NCBI GenBank assembly: GCA_902617625.1
Contig: CACMXJ010000010.1
Location: 1-33,109 of the forward strand
Source of the DNA: an uncultured Pelagibacteraceae bacterium
GTDB lineage: Bacteria > Pseudomonadota > Alphaproteobacteria > Pelagibacterales > Pelagibacteraceae
Reading direction: 5' to 3'
Length of the DNA stretch: 33,109 nt
Below, piece after piece: positions 17,457 to 28,818 of this stretch (within the stretch, counting starts at the first letter, position 1; each line of letters opens with the position of its first letter). The notes beneath the pieces were generated by a model. It searched no databases, was not told the origin of the DNA, and saw only the letters and a list, made by a program, of their open reading frames with translations. The translations under genes and the position numbers were made by a program.

Positions 17457-17473
17457 TATAGAAAATAAAAAAA

Positions 17474-18816
17474 ATGAAAAAATTTTTAATTACTTTAATT
17501 ATAATACTAATACCAGTTAAATCATTTGGTTTAATAGAGGTTGATATAACCAGAGGTAATTTAAACCCATTACCTATTGCAGTTTCTCCATTATCTATTA
17601 ATGAGGAGTCTAGAAAAAATTTTGAAAATATTCTTAAAAAAAAAAATATTGGTTCAGAAATATCTTCAATTGTTGAAAATAATTTAAAAGTTTCAGGTTT
17701 ATTTAATCCATTAAATAAAGATGCATTTTTACAAGAACCAGATATCGCAAATTTAAAGCCTAGATTTGAAGATTGGAACTTAATTAAAGCTCAGGCCTTG
17801 ATTACTGGAAAAGTTAGTTATGTGGAAGAAAAACTAAGAGTAGAATTTAGATTGTGGGATGTCCTTGCAGGTAAGGAAATGATGGCTCTAGCATTCACAA
17901 CTGTTCCAAATAATTGGAGACGTGTTGGTCACATAATTACAGATAAAGTTTATGAAAGATTAACCGGTGAAAAAGGTTATTTTGATACTAGAATAATATA
18001 TGTTGCAGAAGAGGGACCTAAAACTCAAAGAGTAAAAAAATTAGCTATCATGGATCAAGATGGTGCTAATAATAAATTTTTGACATTAGGAAATGAACTT
18101 GTTTTAACTCCAAGATTTAATCCAACTAGTCAAATGGTAACTTATCTTTCATATTTTAGAAATTTACCAAGAGTTTATTTATTGGATATTGAAACAGGAA
18201 CTCAAGAAGTTGTAGGAGATTTTCCTGGTATGACTTTTGCACCAAAGATTTTCTCCAGATGGAAAAAAAATAATTATGAGTTTTGCTAAGGATGGTAATT
18301 CTGAAATTTACACAATGGATTTAGAAAATAGAATAGTAGAAAAAAATCACAAATCATCCATCTATAGATACATCACCCTCATATTCTCCAGATGGAAAAT
18401 TTATTTCTTTCAACTCTGACAGAAGTGGTTATCAACAAATTTATGTAATGAAGAGTGATGGAAGTAATGTTAAAAGAATATCTTTTGGTAAAGGAATTTA
18501 TGGCACTCCGGTTTGGTCTCCAAGAGGGGATCTAATTGCATTTACAAAATTACATAAAGGAAAATTTTATATTGGTGTAATGAGAACTGATGGAAGTGGA
18601 GAAAGATTATTAACTGAAAATTTTTACCAAGAAGCTCCATCCTGGTCACCCAATGGGAGAGTATTGATTTTTTATAGGGAGACAAAAACAGATTCCAAAG
18701 GAAAGGGTTTTTCTGCAAAATTATGGTCTATAGATTTAACAGGCTATAATGAGAGGCAGGTTCCTACTCCTACTGATGGATCAGACCCATCATGGTCATC
18801 TTTATTAAGTAATTAA
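17474..18816 (+). pseudogene. tolB: TolB periplasmic beta-propeller protein, two frameshifts
   Basis: The protein starts with a signal peptide (MKKFLITLIIILIPVKSFG) followed by the mature TolB N-terminus IEVDITRGNLNPLPIAV, the alpha/beta domain, and WD40-like propeller repeats with the motif [34 protein letters not shown] and WSPNGRVL. The frame breaks at AAA 18244-18246 (two A expected, giving APRFSPDGKK) and at the seven-A run 18340-18346 (six expected, giving [17 protein letters not shown]). Repaired length is 446 residues, normal. TolB moves between TolA and Pal in the periplasm. pal follows after 86 bases. Confidence 0.9.
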
Positions 18817-18891
18817 TAATTAATTAGCTTGATTTTTAGCCTTGAAAGATCTAATTAGTTGTGAAAAACTAAGACTAAAGAAATATTGATC

Positions 18892-18897
18892 AAGGAG
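18892..18897 (+). promoter_or_regulatory. Strong ribosome binding site of pal (AAGGAG)
   Basis: AAGGAG at 18892-18897 lies five bases before the pal ATG at 18903. It is one of only two strong Shine-Dalgarno sites I noticed, the other being rpsU, and fits a highly translated lipoprotein. The preceding gap, 18817-18890, is A+T-rich and may hold a separate pal promoter, but no convincing -35/-10 pair can be named. Confidence 0.75.
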
Positions 18898-18902
18898 TAA
18901 TA

Positions 18903-19382
18903 ATGAAATTAAGCAAAATTCTAAAAAATGGATTTTTAATAGCAGTTGCGTGTTTAGCACTCTCTGCATGTGCTACATCAAAAAAATCTACAGGACAAAT
19001 GCAAGGTGATGTTTATACTGGAACAGATACAGTTGAATATTTAGCTTCAGGTGTTCCTGATAGAGTGTTTTTTGCAACTAACGAGTCAGTTCTAACTACA
19101 GCTTCTAGAGAAACTCTAAGAAAACAAGCTGCATGGTTAAGAAAAAATTCTAAAATTACAATTGTTTTAGAAGGACATGCTGACGAAAGAGGAACAAGAG
19201 AATATAACTTAGCATTAGGAGAGAGAAGAGCTAATGCAGCTAAAGATTATTTAATGACTTATGGAATATCTTCTGACAGAATTTCAGTTTTGAGTTATGG
19301 TAAAGAAAGACCTGTTGACTCTGGGTCTAACCCATTAGCTTGGTCAAAAAATAGAAGATCTGTAACAGTTAAAGCAAATTAA
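18903..19382 (+). CDS. pal: Peptidoglycan-associated lipoprotein Pal
   Basis: This 159-residue outer-membrane lipoprotein has a lipoprotein signal peptide ending in the lipobox LSAC (lipidated C23) and a C-terminal OmpA-like domain. Peptidoglycan-binding motifs are VFFATNESVLT, VLEGHADERGTREYNLALGE and RRANAAKDYL, followed by ISVLSYGKERPVD. It tethers the outer membrane to the wall and is positioned by the Tol motor. The frame is intact, unlike the four tol genes upstream. A perfect hairpin terminator follows 17 bases after the stop. Confidence 0.97.
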   Translation: MKLSKILKNGFLIAVACLALSACATSKKSTGQMQGDVYTGTDTVEYLASGVPDRVFFATNESVLTTASRETLRKQAAWLRKNSKITIVLEGHADERGTREYNLALGERRANAAKDYLMTYGISSDRISVLSYGKERPVDSGSNPLAWSKNRRSVTVKAN

Positions 19383-19399
19383 ATACTCAATTAATATTT

Positions 19400-19440
19400 A
19401 AGACCTCTTAAATTATAATGATTTAAGAGGTCTTTTTTTT
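19400..19440 (+). terminator. Rho-independent terminator after pal
   Basis: AGACCTCTTAAAT (19401-19413) pairs perfectly with ATTTAAGAGGTCT (19421-19433) across a 7-base loop, and an A19400-T19434 pair extends the stem to 14 bp. It is followed by a run of T up to 19440. This is the clearest terminator in the window. It should end the tol-pal transcript and separate it at least partly from cpoB, which starts 29 bases later. Confidence 0.93.
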
Positions 19441-19468
19441 GCCATTATTTTAGACATAACCTAATCAA

Positions 19469-20458
19469 ATGAAATATTTTAGAGAATTATTTAAATTCAA
19501 AATTTTTTTTTTATTTAATTTTTTAGTTTGTTTCCCTTCTTTCGCAGACAATCATAATGTTTACGATACACTAGAGTTGATCAAAAAAGATTTAAAAACT
19601 CTTGAAAAAGCTGTTTACTCAAATTCAAGTGAATTCAATAACACAAATTCAGCTTCGTCAAGTGTTGATAATAATTCTGAGGATGTACTTACAAGACATT
19701 TGTTAAAATTATCTGAAATTGAAAATCAATTTCAGGAGCTTACTAATAAATTTGAAGAAATAAATTTTAAGCTAGATAAGTTATCAAATAGGCTTTCTAA
19801 AGTTCAATCAGATAATCAACTTAGGTTTCAAGATTTAGAAACTGCTCTATCAAATGGTGAAACTATAAATTTGACTTCAAAAAAAAGTTTAGAACCAGAT
19901 ACAGAAATTTTACCAGGCTCATCTCAACCACAAGACTTAGGGTCAATATCTTATAAAGATAATTCTACAAGCGATACGGCTCAAAAAATACAATCAGTTG
20001 AAACGACTGCCACAATCGTGACTGAGACATTTCAAGCAGAAGAAAAAATTTTACCAGATGTTTCAGCGCCTGAGCAATATGAATTCGCAACAAGTTTTTT
20101 AAAAGTTGGAGATTATCCTACTGCTGAAAGAGCATTTAGAGAGTTTGTAATTTCAAATCCTGATCATAAATTGGCAGGTAACGCACAATATTGGTACGCT
20201 GAAACATTTAGAATAAGACAATTATATACTGATGCTGCTTCAGCTTATTTAGAAGGTTATCAAAAATATCCTAAAGGAGAAAAAGCTCCTATTAATTTAT
20301 TAAAGCTAGGTGTATCAATGATACAGATTGGAGAAAAAGATCAAGGCTGTAAAATGATAAGTGGTGTTGAAAAACAATATCCAGAAGCAAACCAGTCTGT
20401 TATTCAAAAAGCAAAGTATGAGTCTCAAAAATTTGAGTGTAAGAAAAAAAATTCCTAA
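19469..20458 (+). CDS. cpoB: Tol-Pal system protein CpoB (YbgF)
   Basis: This 329-residue periplasmic protein has a signal peptide with probable cleavage after SFA (residue 26), then a coiled-coil region (about 70-135, with LLKLSEIENQFQELTNKFEE), a low-complexity Ser/Thr-rich linker (about 140-200), and a C-terminal TPR domain (EQYEFATSFLKVGDYPTAER, GNAQYWYAETF, KAPINLLKLGVSMIQIGEKD). CpoB coordinates outer-membrane constriction with wall synthesis and binds TolA in E. coli. Gene order after pal is standard, although a terminator lies between them, so a separate promoter is expected. The C-terminal coding end overlaps tilS. Confidence 0.92.
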   Translation: MKYFRELFKFKIFFLFNFLVCFPSFADNHNVYDTLELIKKDLKTLEKAVYSNSSEFNNTNSASSSVDNNSEDVLTRHLLKLSEIENQFQELTNKFEEINFKLDKLSNRLSKVQSDNQLRFQDLETALSNGETINLTSKKSLEPDTEILPGSSQPQDLGSISYKDNSTSDTAQKIQSVETTATIVTETFQAEEKILPDVSAPEQYEFATSFLKVGDYPTAERAFREFVISNPDHKLAGNAQYWYAETFRIRQLYTDAASAYLEGYQKYPKGEKAPINLLKLGVSMIQIGEKDQGCKMISGVEKQYPEANQSVIQKAKYESQKFECKKKNS

Positions 20459-21446
20459 AATCTATAAATCAAAACTTTTAAATCAAAAAGTAAATGAAAT
20501 TTTTAAAAAATTTGAAAGGTCATTTAAAATAGATACTAATTTTATAGTTGCAGTATCTGGAGGACCAGATAGTTTGGCTTTAGCCTTTTTAACAAAAATA
20601 TACTCTTTAAAAAAGAACCTAAATCCAAAGTACTTTATTGTAGATCATAAGCTTAGAAAAGAGTCTACATATGAGGCTCAAAAAGTAAAAAAGATTCTTA
20701 AATCTTTAAACATCAATTCTCAAGTTCTTACTTGGAAGGGAAAAAAACCTATAAGCAATATCCAATCCTTAGCCAGGAGTAAAAGATATGACCTTTTATT
20801 TTCTAAATGCAAAAAACTAAAAATTAATAACTTAATTTTAGGTCATCACATGGATGATTTAATTGAAAACTTTTTTCTAAGAATGGCTAGAGGGAGCGGT
20901 CTAAAAGGACTTGTATCACTTGGGACAAACACTCAAATCAAAAATATAAATTTAATTAGACCTTTGGTAAAATTTGACAAAAAAGATTTAATATTTTTAT
21001 CAAAATTTATATTTAATTTTTACGTAGATGATCCAACCAATGATGATATTAAATTTAATAGAATTAAAATAAGAAACTTAATTAAGGAATTTGATGGTTT
21101 CGGCCTTGATAAGAAAAAATTTCAATTAACAATAGAAAATTTAAAAAAGTCGGACCAATCAATAAAGTTTTATGTTGAAAAGAATAAAAGAGTGAACTCG
21201 ATTTTTAACTATGAAAAAAATCAACTTATATTAAAAGAAAATTTTTTTGACAATTCACACGATATCATTTTTAGATCTTTATCTGACTTAATTCATTTAG
21301 TCGGAAAAAAGCCTAATTTTGTGAGAGGTAAAAAAATAGAGAATATTTTGAACAAAATTAAAGAGCGGAAACTTAGAAAAGAGACATTAGGAGGATGCGT
21401 CATTAAGATGGTAAATCATACTGTGATTTTGACAAAAGAAGGCTAA
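20418..21446 (+). CDS. tilS: tRNA(Ile)-lysidine synthase
   Basis: The enzyme adds lysine to C34 of tRNA-Ile(CAU) so that it reads AUA, an essential step in an A+T-rich genome. The ATP pyrophosphatase P-loop is SGGPDSLALA (about 47-56), followed by FIVDHKLRKES, ILGHHMDDLIENFFLRMARG and GLVSLG, and a TilS-type C-terminal region. I chose ATG 20418 (342 residues, 41-base overlap with cpoB) over the ATG at 20361, which would overlap cpoB by 98 bases with a non-conserved extension. TTG at 20433 is also possible. The length is short beside E. coli TilS, as common in alphaproteobacteria. Confidence 0.93.
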   Translation: MSLKNLSVRKKIPKIYKSKLLNQKVNEIFKKFERSFKIDTNFIVAVSGGPDSLALAFLTKIYSLKKNLNPKYFIVDHKLRKESTYEAQKVKKILKSLNINSQVLTWKGKKPISNIQSLARSKRYDLLFSKCKKLKINNLILGHHMDDLIENFFLRMARGSGLKGLVSLGTNTQIKNINLIRPLVKFDKKDLIFLSKFIFNFYVDDPTNDDIKFNRIKIRNLIKEFDGFGLDKKKFQLTIENLKKSDQSIKFYVEKNKRVNSIFNYEKNQLILKENFFDNSHDIIFRSLSDLIHLVGKKPNFVRGKKIENILNKIKERKLRKETLGGCVIKMVNHTVILTKEG

Positions 21447-21453
21447 AAATAGA

Positions 21454-21484
21454 CTTGTTAAATTAATAATAATTCTTATCTTAT
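21454..21484 (+). promoter_or_regulatory. Candidate RpoH (sigma-32) promoter of ftsH
   Basis: CTTG at 21454-21457 is followed by exactly 17 bases and then CTTATCTTAT at 21475-21484. From memory, the alphaproteobacterial heat-shock consensus is CTTG-N17/18-CYTATNTNNG; every defined position matches except the final G (here T). ftsH is a classic heat-shock gene and rpoH is in this window. The expected transcription start falls about at the ftsH ATG (21489), giving a leaderless or nearly leaderless mRNA, and no Shine-Dalgarno precedes that ATG. Chance matches are possible in such A+T-rich DNA. Confidence 0.5.
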
Positions 21485-21488
21485 AGCC

Positions 21489-23390
21489 ATGAATCTTAAA
21501 AACTTAGCAATGTGGGCAATAATCGTTTTTTTAACGATTGGTCTTTATAATATGTTTAAGAATCCTCAATCAAACATAAGAAGTTCTAATGAGGTAATTT
21601 TCTCGGAATTTTTGGAGTCTGTAGAACAAGGAGAGGTATTAAAAGTTGAGATTCAAGGAAACAATATTAATGGTGTGTATGCTAATGGTAAAAGCTTTAA
21701 AACTTATTCACCGAATGATCCTAATTTAATAGAAAAACTTTCTGAGAAGGGTGTGAGTATATCTGCAGCACCTATAGAAGAAAAGATGCCTTCATTATTT
21801 GGTGTCCTACTCTCATGGTTTCCAATGTTATTGTTAATAGCAGTTTGGATTTTCTTTATGAGACAAATGCAAGGTGGAAAAGGTGGAGCGATGGGCTTTG
21901 GAAGATCTAAAGCTAAAATGATGAATGAAATGAAAGGCAAAGTAACCTTTAATGATGTTGCAGGAGTAGAAGAAGCAAAAGAGGAAGTCGAAGAAATTGT
22001 TGAGTTTTTGAAAGATCCAAAAAAATTTAGTAGGCTAGGTGGAAAAATACCTAGAGGTGCACTTCTTGTCGGTCCGCCAGGTACAGGTAAAACTTTATTA
22101 GCTAGAGCGATTGCTGGTGAAGCAGGCGTTCCTTTCTTTACTATATCTGGATCAGATTTCGTAGAAATGTTCGTTGGTGTGGGAGCATCAAGAGTGAGAG
22201 ACATGTTCGAGCAAGGAAAAAAAAATTCGCCTTGTATAATTTTTATTGATGAAATTGATGCTGTTGGAAGAAGTCGAGGAGCGGGTCTAGGCGGAGGTAA
22301 CGATGAAAGAGAACAAACCCTTAATCAGCTTCTTGTTGAGATGGATGGTTTTGACACCAATGAAGGTGTCATTATAATTGCAGCAACAAACAGGCCTGAT
22401 GTTCTTGATCCTGCATTATTAAGACCTGGTAGATTTGATAGACAAGTTGTAGTTTCTAATCCAGATATAATTGGAAGAGAAAAAATCCTTAAAGTACACG
22501 TTAAAAAAATCAAGATGGCTCCTGATGTAAATTTGAGAACTATAGCAAGAGGAACTCCTGGATTTTCAGGTGCTGATCTTGCTAATTTAGTAAATGAGTC
22601 TGCATTATTAGCAGCTAGAAAAAATAAAAGAATTGTTACTTTAAATGAATTTGAAGAAGCAAAGGATAAAGTAATGATGGGAGCTGAGAGACGATCAATG
22701 GTTATGACTGAAGATGAGAAGAAATTAACAGCATATCATGAAGGTGGACATGCTTTAGTTTCTTTTAATATGCCTAGTTACGATCCAATACATAAAGCAA
22801 CAATCATACCAAGAGGTCGAGCTTTAGGAATGGTAATGAATTTACCTGAAAGAGACAAACATGGTCATTCAATCAAATACTTAAAAGCAAGATTAGCAGT
22901 CTGTTTTGGAGGTAGAGTGGCAGAGGAAGTAATTTTTGGAAAAGATAATATTTCAACGGGTGCAGGTGGAGGAAGTGGTTCAGATATAAATCAAGCAACT
23001 CAACTTGCAAGAGCTATGGTTACAAAATACGGTATGAGCGAAGAAATGGGTCCAGTCGAGTATGGTGAAAATCAAGAAGAAGTTTTCTTAGGAAGATCTG
23101 TGACTCAAACACAATCAGTTTCTGAGGAAGTGGCTCAAAAGATTGATAAAGAAATTAGAAAATTAGTTGATGAGGGCTATAACAAAGCTAAAGAAATATT
23201 AACCGAAAAAATTGATGATTTGCATAAAATTGCAAAAGCTCTCATGACATATGAAACATTAACAGGTGAAGAGATTGAAAATATAATTACTAAAAATATA
23301 TACCCTGCTGATAAACAAGATCTAAAAGTTGATGATGATAAAAGCTCTGCTTTAGGTGCAATGGGACTTAAACCTAAAATTGTTCATTAA
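21489..23390 (+). CDS. ftsH: ATP-dependent zinc metalloprotease FtsH
   Basis: This 633-residue inner-membrane protease has two N-terminal membrane helices (about 5-21 and 103-124) flanking a small periplasmic domain. An AAA+ module follows with Walker A GPPGTGKT (195-202), Walker [12 protein letters not shown], the pore motif [11 protein letters not shown], and arginine fingers in [21 protein letters not shown]. The M41 protease domain has HEGGH (417-421) for zinc. It degrades misfolded membrane proteins and regulators such as sigma-32. Position between tilS and folP is the common alphaproteobacterial order. A heat-shock-type promoter lies just upstream. Length and motifs are normal. Confidence 0.98.
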   Translation: MNLKNLAMWAIIVFLTIGLYNMFKNPQSNIRSSNEVIFSEFLESVEQGEVLKVEIQGNNINGVYANGKSFKTYSPNDPNLIEKLSEKGVSISAAPIEEKMPSLFGVLLSWFPMLLLIAVWIFFMRQMQGGKGGAMGFGRSKAKMMNEMKGKVTFNDVAGVEEAKEEVEEIVEFLKDPKKFSRLGGKIPRGALLVGPPGTGKTLLARAIAGEAGVPFFTISGSDFVEMFVGVGASRVRDMFEQGKKNSPCIIFIDEIDAVGRSRGAGLGGGNDEREQTLNQLLVEMDGFDTNEGVIIIAATNRPDVLDPALLRPGRFDRQVVVSNPDIIGREKILKVHVKKIKMAPDVNLRTIARGTPGFSGADLANLVNESALLAARKNKRIVTLNEFEEAKDKVMMGAERRSMVMTEDEKKLTAYHEGGHALVSFNMPSYDPIHKATIIPRGRALGMVMNLPERDKHGHSIKYLKARLAVCFGGRVAEEVIFGKDNISTGAGGGSGSDINQATQLARAMVTKYGMSEEMGPVEYGENQEEVFLGRSVTQTQSVSEEVAQKIDKEIRKLVDEGYNKAKEILTEKIDDLHKIAKALMTYETLTGEEIENIITKNIYPADKQDLKVDDDKSSALGAMGLKPKIVH

Positions 23391-23395
23391 TCTTA

Positions 23396-24451
23396 ATGTA
23401 TAGACATTACACAAGATTGTGTAATTTCTACTATGGAAAAAGCTCAATAAAATTAGTTAATAGAAATAAAACTATACCACTTAACGGAATAAAAGAAATT
23501 TCATTTGATCAAATAGAGATAATAACAAGAAACTCAAAAAAAAAGATATTTGTTAATCAAATAAAATATTTGCCTAAATTAATTAGGAAAAAAATAAATT
23601 CCGATTTAAAAAAAATTAAATCAAAAAAAAAAAATTTTTCAAATTTAAATTTTGCAAAGATACCTAATATAATGGGTGTGTTAAATTTAACACCTGATAG
23701 TTTTTCAGATGGTGGAAAATTTAATTCAAAAAAAAAAGGAATTAATCATGCGATTAGTTTATTCAACTGTGGTGCCAATTTGATTGATATTGGTGGTGAG
23801 TCAACACGGCCAGGATCAAAAGTAATTAAAGAAAATTTAGAATGGCAAAGAATTGAAAAAATTTTAAAATCATTAATTAAGAAAAAAATACCGATTTCCT
23901 TAGATACCAGAAAGTCTAAAATTATGAGCAAGGGAATAAATTTAGGAGTTAAATTAATTAATGATGTCTCAGGATTAGAATTTGACACTCAAACTTTAAA
24001 TATATTAAAAAAATATAAAGTACCATTTGTAATTCAGCATTCACAAGGAACTCCCGAAAATATGCAAAAAAATCCTAGATATAAAAATGAGTTGCTAGAC
24101 ATATACGATTTTTTTGAAAAAAAAATAAAACTTCTAAGATTAAATGGTATCAAGCATCATAAAATTATTCTAGATCCTGGTATTGGTTTTGGAAAAAATT
24201 TGAAACATAATATGAGTTTGATACGCAATATTTCCATTTTCCATTCTCTTGGTTTTCCTATACTTGTAGGCAATTCAAGAAAAAGATTTATTAAGGAGAT
24301 ATCTGGAAAAAATGATAGTAAATTCAGAAATGGGGGAACAATAGCTTCATCAATATATCTTATGATGCAAGGTGTTCAAGTTTTAAGAATTCATGATGTT
24401 AATGAAACAATACAAGGCTTAAAGATCTTTAAGAATATAATAAATAATTAA
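23396..24451 (+). CDS. folP: Dihydropteroate synthase
   Basis: This 351-residue TIM-barrel enzyme condenses p-aminobenzoate with hydroxymethyl-dihydropterin pyrophosphate in folate synthesis. The catalytic domain begins at about residue 90 with IMGVLNLTPDSFSDGGKF and has DIGGESTRPGS, ISLDTRKS, LINDVSGLEF, IILDPGIGFGK and GNSRKRFI. The first 90 residues are a Lys-rich extension not found in E. coli FolP; similar N-terminal extensions occur in other alphaproteobacterial FolP proteins, so it is probably real. The start lies 5 bases after the ftsH stop, and the stop overlaps the glmM start by 1 base. Confidence 0.96.
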   Translation: MYRHYTRLCNFYYGKSSIKLVNRNKTIPLNGIKEISFDQIEIITRNSKKKIFVNQIKYLPKLIRKKINSDLKKIKSKKKNFSNLNFAKIPNIMGVLNLTPDSFSDGGKFNSKKKGINHAISLFNCGANLIDIGGESTRPGSKVIKENLEWQRIEKILKSLIKKKIPISLDTRKSKIMSKGINLGVKLINDVSGLEFDTQTLNILKKYKVPFVIQHSQGTPENMQKNPRYKNELLDIYDFFEKKIKLLRLNGIKHHKIILDPGIGFGKNLKHNMSLIRNISIFHSLGFPILVGNSRKRFIKEISGKNDSKFRNGGTIASSIYLMMQGVQVLRIHDVNETIQGLKIFKNIINN

Positions 24452-25782
24452 TGACAAAAAAATATTTTGGTACCGATGGTATTAGAGGAGCTATTAATAG
24501 TGAAAATATTAATGGAGATATGTTTTTTAAATTTGGCTTAGCTAGTGGAACATATTTTAAATCTCAAAAAAAAAGAAAACAAACCGCAATAATTGCAAAA
24601 GATACTAGATTATCTGGATATACTTTAGAACCAGCACTTGTATCAGGATTAGCATCAGCAGGTATGCATGTATATACTTTAGGACCTTTACCCACAAATG
24701 GTTTAGCGATGCTAACAAAGGCTATGAGGGCAAATATGGGAATTATGATTACAGCTTCTCATAATCCTCACAATGATAATGGATTAAAACTATTTGGGCC
24801 TGATGGCATGAAACTATCAGATAAAATAGAAAAAAAAATTGAAAGTTTAATAGATAAAGAAATTATCAAAAATCTTTCTAAGCCAGAAAAATTAGGTAGA
24901 GTAAAAAGATTAGAGACAGGCACAAATGATTACATCAAAATATTAAAAAAAAATTTTACCAAAGAATTCAATTTAAGAGGACTTAGAATTGTAATTGATT
25001 GTGCAAATGGAGCAGGGTACAAAGCTGGACCAGAATTATTAAAATCTTTAGGAGCCAAGGTGATTGCAATAGGAGTTAATCCTAATGGATTAAATATTAA
25101 CAAAAACTGTGGTTCTACATTTCCTGAAAAAATAAAATCTGCAGTTAAAAAGTATAAGGCACATATAGGTATTTCACTAGATGGTGATGCAGATAGGATA
25201 ATTATGTGTGACGAAAAAAGTAATATTATAGATGGTGACCAAATTATTGCTGCGTTAGCAACTAGGTGGAAAAATAAAAAGATGTTAAAAGGTGGGGTTG
25301 TTGGAACATTAATGTCCAATTATGGCCTTGAAAAGTATTTCAAAAAAAAAAGAATAAAATTTATACGTGCTAATGTTGGTGATAGATACGTAAAAGAGGT
25401 AATGCAAAAAAATAAGTTTAATTTAGGTGGAGAACAATCAGGACATATTATTCTAGGTAAATTTGCAACTACAGGAGATGGGTTACTTGTAGCCCTGGAG
25501 TCTTTATTTGCTCTTAGAAAAGGAAAAAGAGCTAGTGAATTTTTTGAAAAATTTAAGAAAACCCCACAATTACTTAAAAATATTGAAGTTAAAAATAAAA
25601 ATATAATCAACAAGCCTGAAATTAAAAAATCTATTAGACTAGCTTCAAAATTAATAAAAGGTAGCGGCAGAATTCTTGTAAGAAAATCGGGAACAGAGTC
25701 AAAAATAAGAATTATGGGAGAAAGTGAAAATAAAAGACTTCTTGTAAAATGTGTTAATATTATTTTAAAAAAAATTAAATAA
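24451..25782 (+). CDS. glmM: Phosphoglucosamine mutase
   Basis: This 443-residue enzyme converts glucosamine 6-phosphate to glucosamine 1-phosphate for peptidoglycan and lipopolysaccharide precursors. It has the N-terminal KYFGTDGIRG, the active serine S103 in ITASHNPHNDNG, the Mg2+ loop SLDGDADRIIM, the sugar loop GGEQSGHI, and the C-terminal phosphate loop RKSGTESKIRIMGE. ftsH-folP-glmM is a conserved cluster. It is translationally linked to folP (1-base overlap) and thiD starts 1 base after its stop. Length is normal. Confidence 0.97.
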   Translation: MTKKYFGTDGIRGAINSENINGDMFFKFGLASGTYFKSQKKRKQTAIIAKDTRLSGYTLEPALVSGLASAGMHVYTLGPLPTNGLAMLTKAMRANMGIMITASHNPHNDNGLKLFGPDGMKLSDKIEKKIESLIDKEIIKNLSKPEKLGRVKRLETGTNDYIKILKKNFTKEFNLRGLRIVIDCANGAGYKAGPELLKSLGAKVIAIGVNPNGLNINKNCGSTFPEKIKSAVKKYKAHIGISLDGDADRIIMCDEKSNIIDGDQIIAALATRWKNKKMLKGGVVGTLMSNYGLEKYFKKKRIKFIRANVGDRYVKEVMQKNKFNLGGEQSGHIILGKFATTGDGLLVALESLFALRKGKRASEFFEKFKKTPQLLKNIEVKNKNIINKPEIKKSIRLASKLIKGSGRILVRKSGTESKIRIMGESENKRLLVKCVNIILKKIK

Positions 25783-25783
25783 T

Positions 25784-28778
<2,995 letters not shown>

Positions 28779-28818
28779 AGACAGTTTATCTAATTAATAT
28801 TTAAAATTTTTCAATGTT

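Noticed and set aside
18237..18419. Small separate gene in tolB
   Set aside because: It is a propeller-repeat piece of TolB between two frame breaks, with FSPDGKK repeat sequence.
20361..20417. Longer N-terminus for tilS
   Set aside because: It lies fully inside the cpoB coding end and adds no recognisable TilS sequence; the ATG at 20418 is preferred.
21704..22204. Long antisense open frame opposite ftsH, and similar ones opposite glmM (24930-25799), gap and tsaC
   Set aside because: They mirror strongly conserved genes, have no family features of their own, and arise from codon bias.
22737..22751. FtsH zinc motif HEGGH instead of HEAGH
   Set aside because: The catalytic H-E-x-x-H ligands are kept and Gly at this position is, to my knowledge, common in alphaproteobacterial FtsH.
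23396..23665. FolP N-terminal extension as a fused extra domain
   Set aside because: Similar-length extensions occur in other alphaproteobacterial FolP proteins and no known domain is recognisable.
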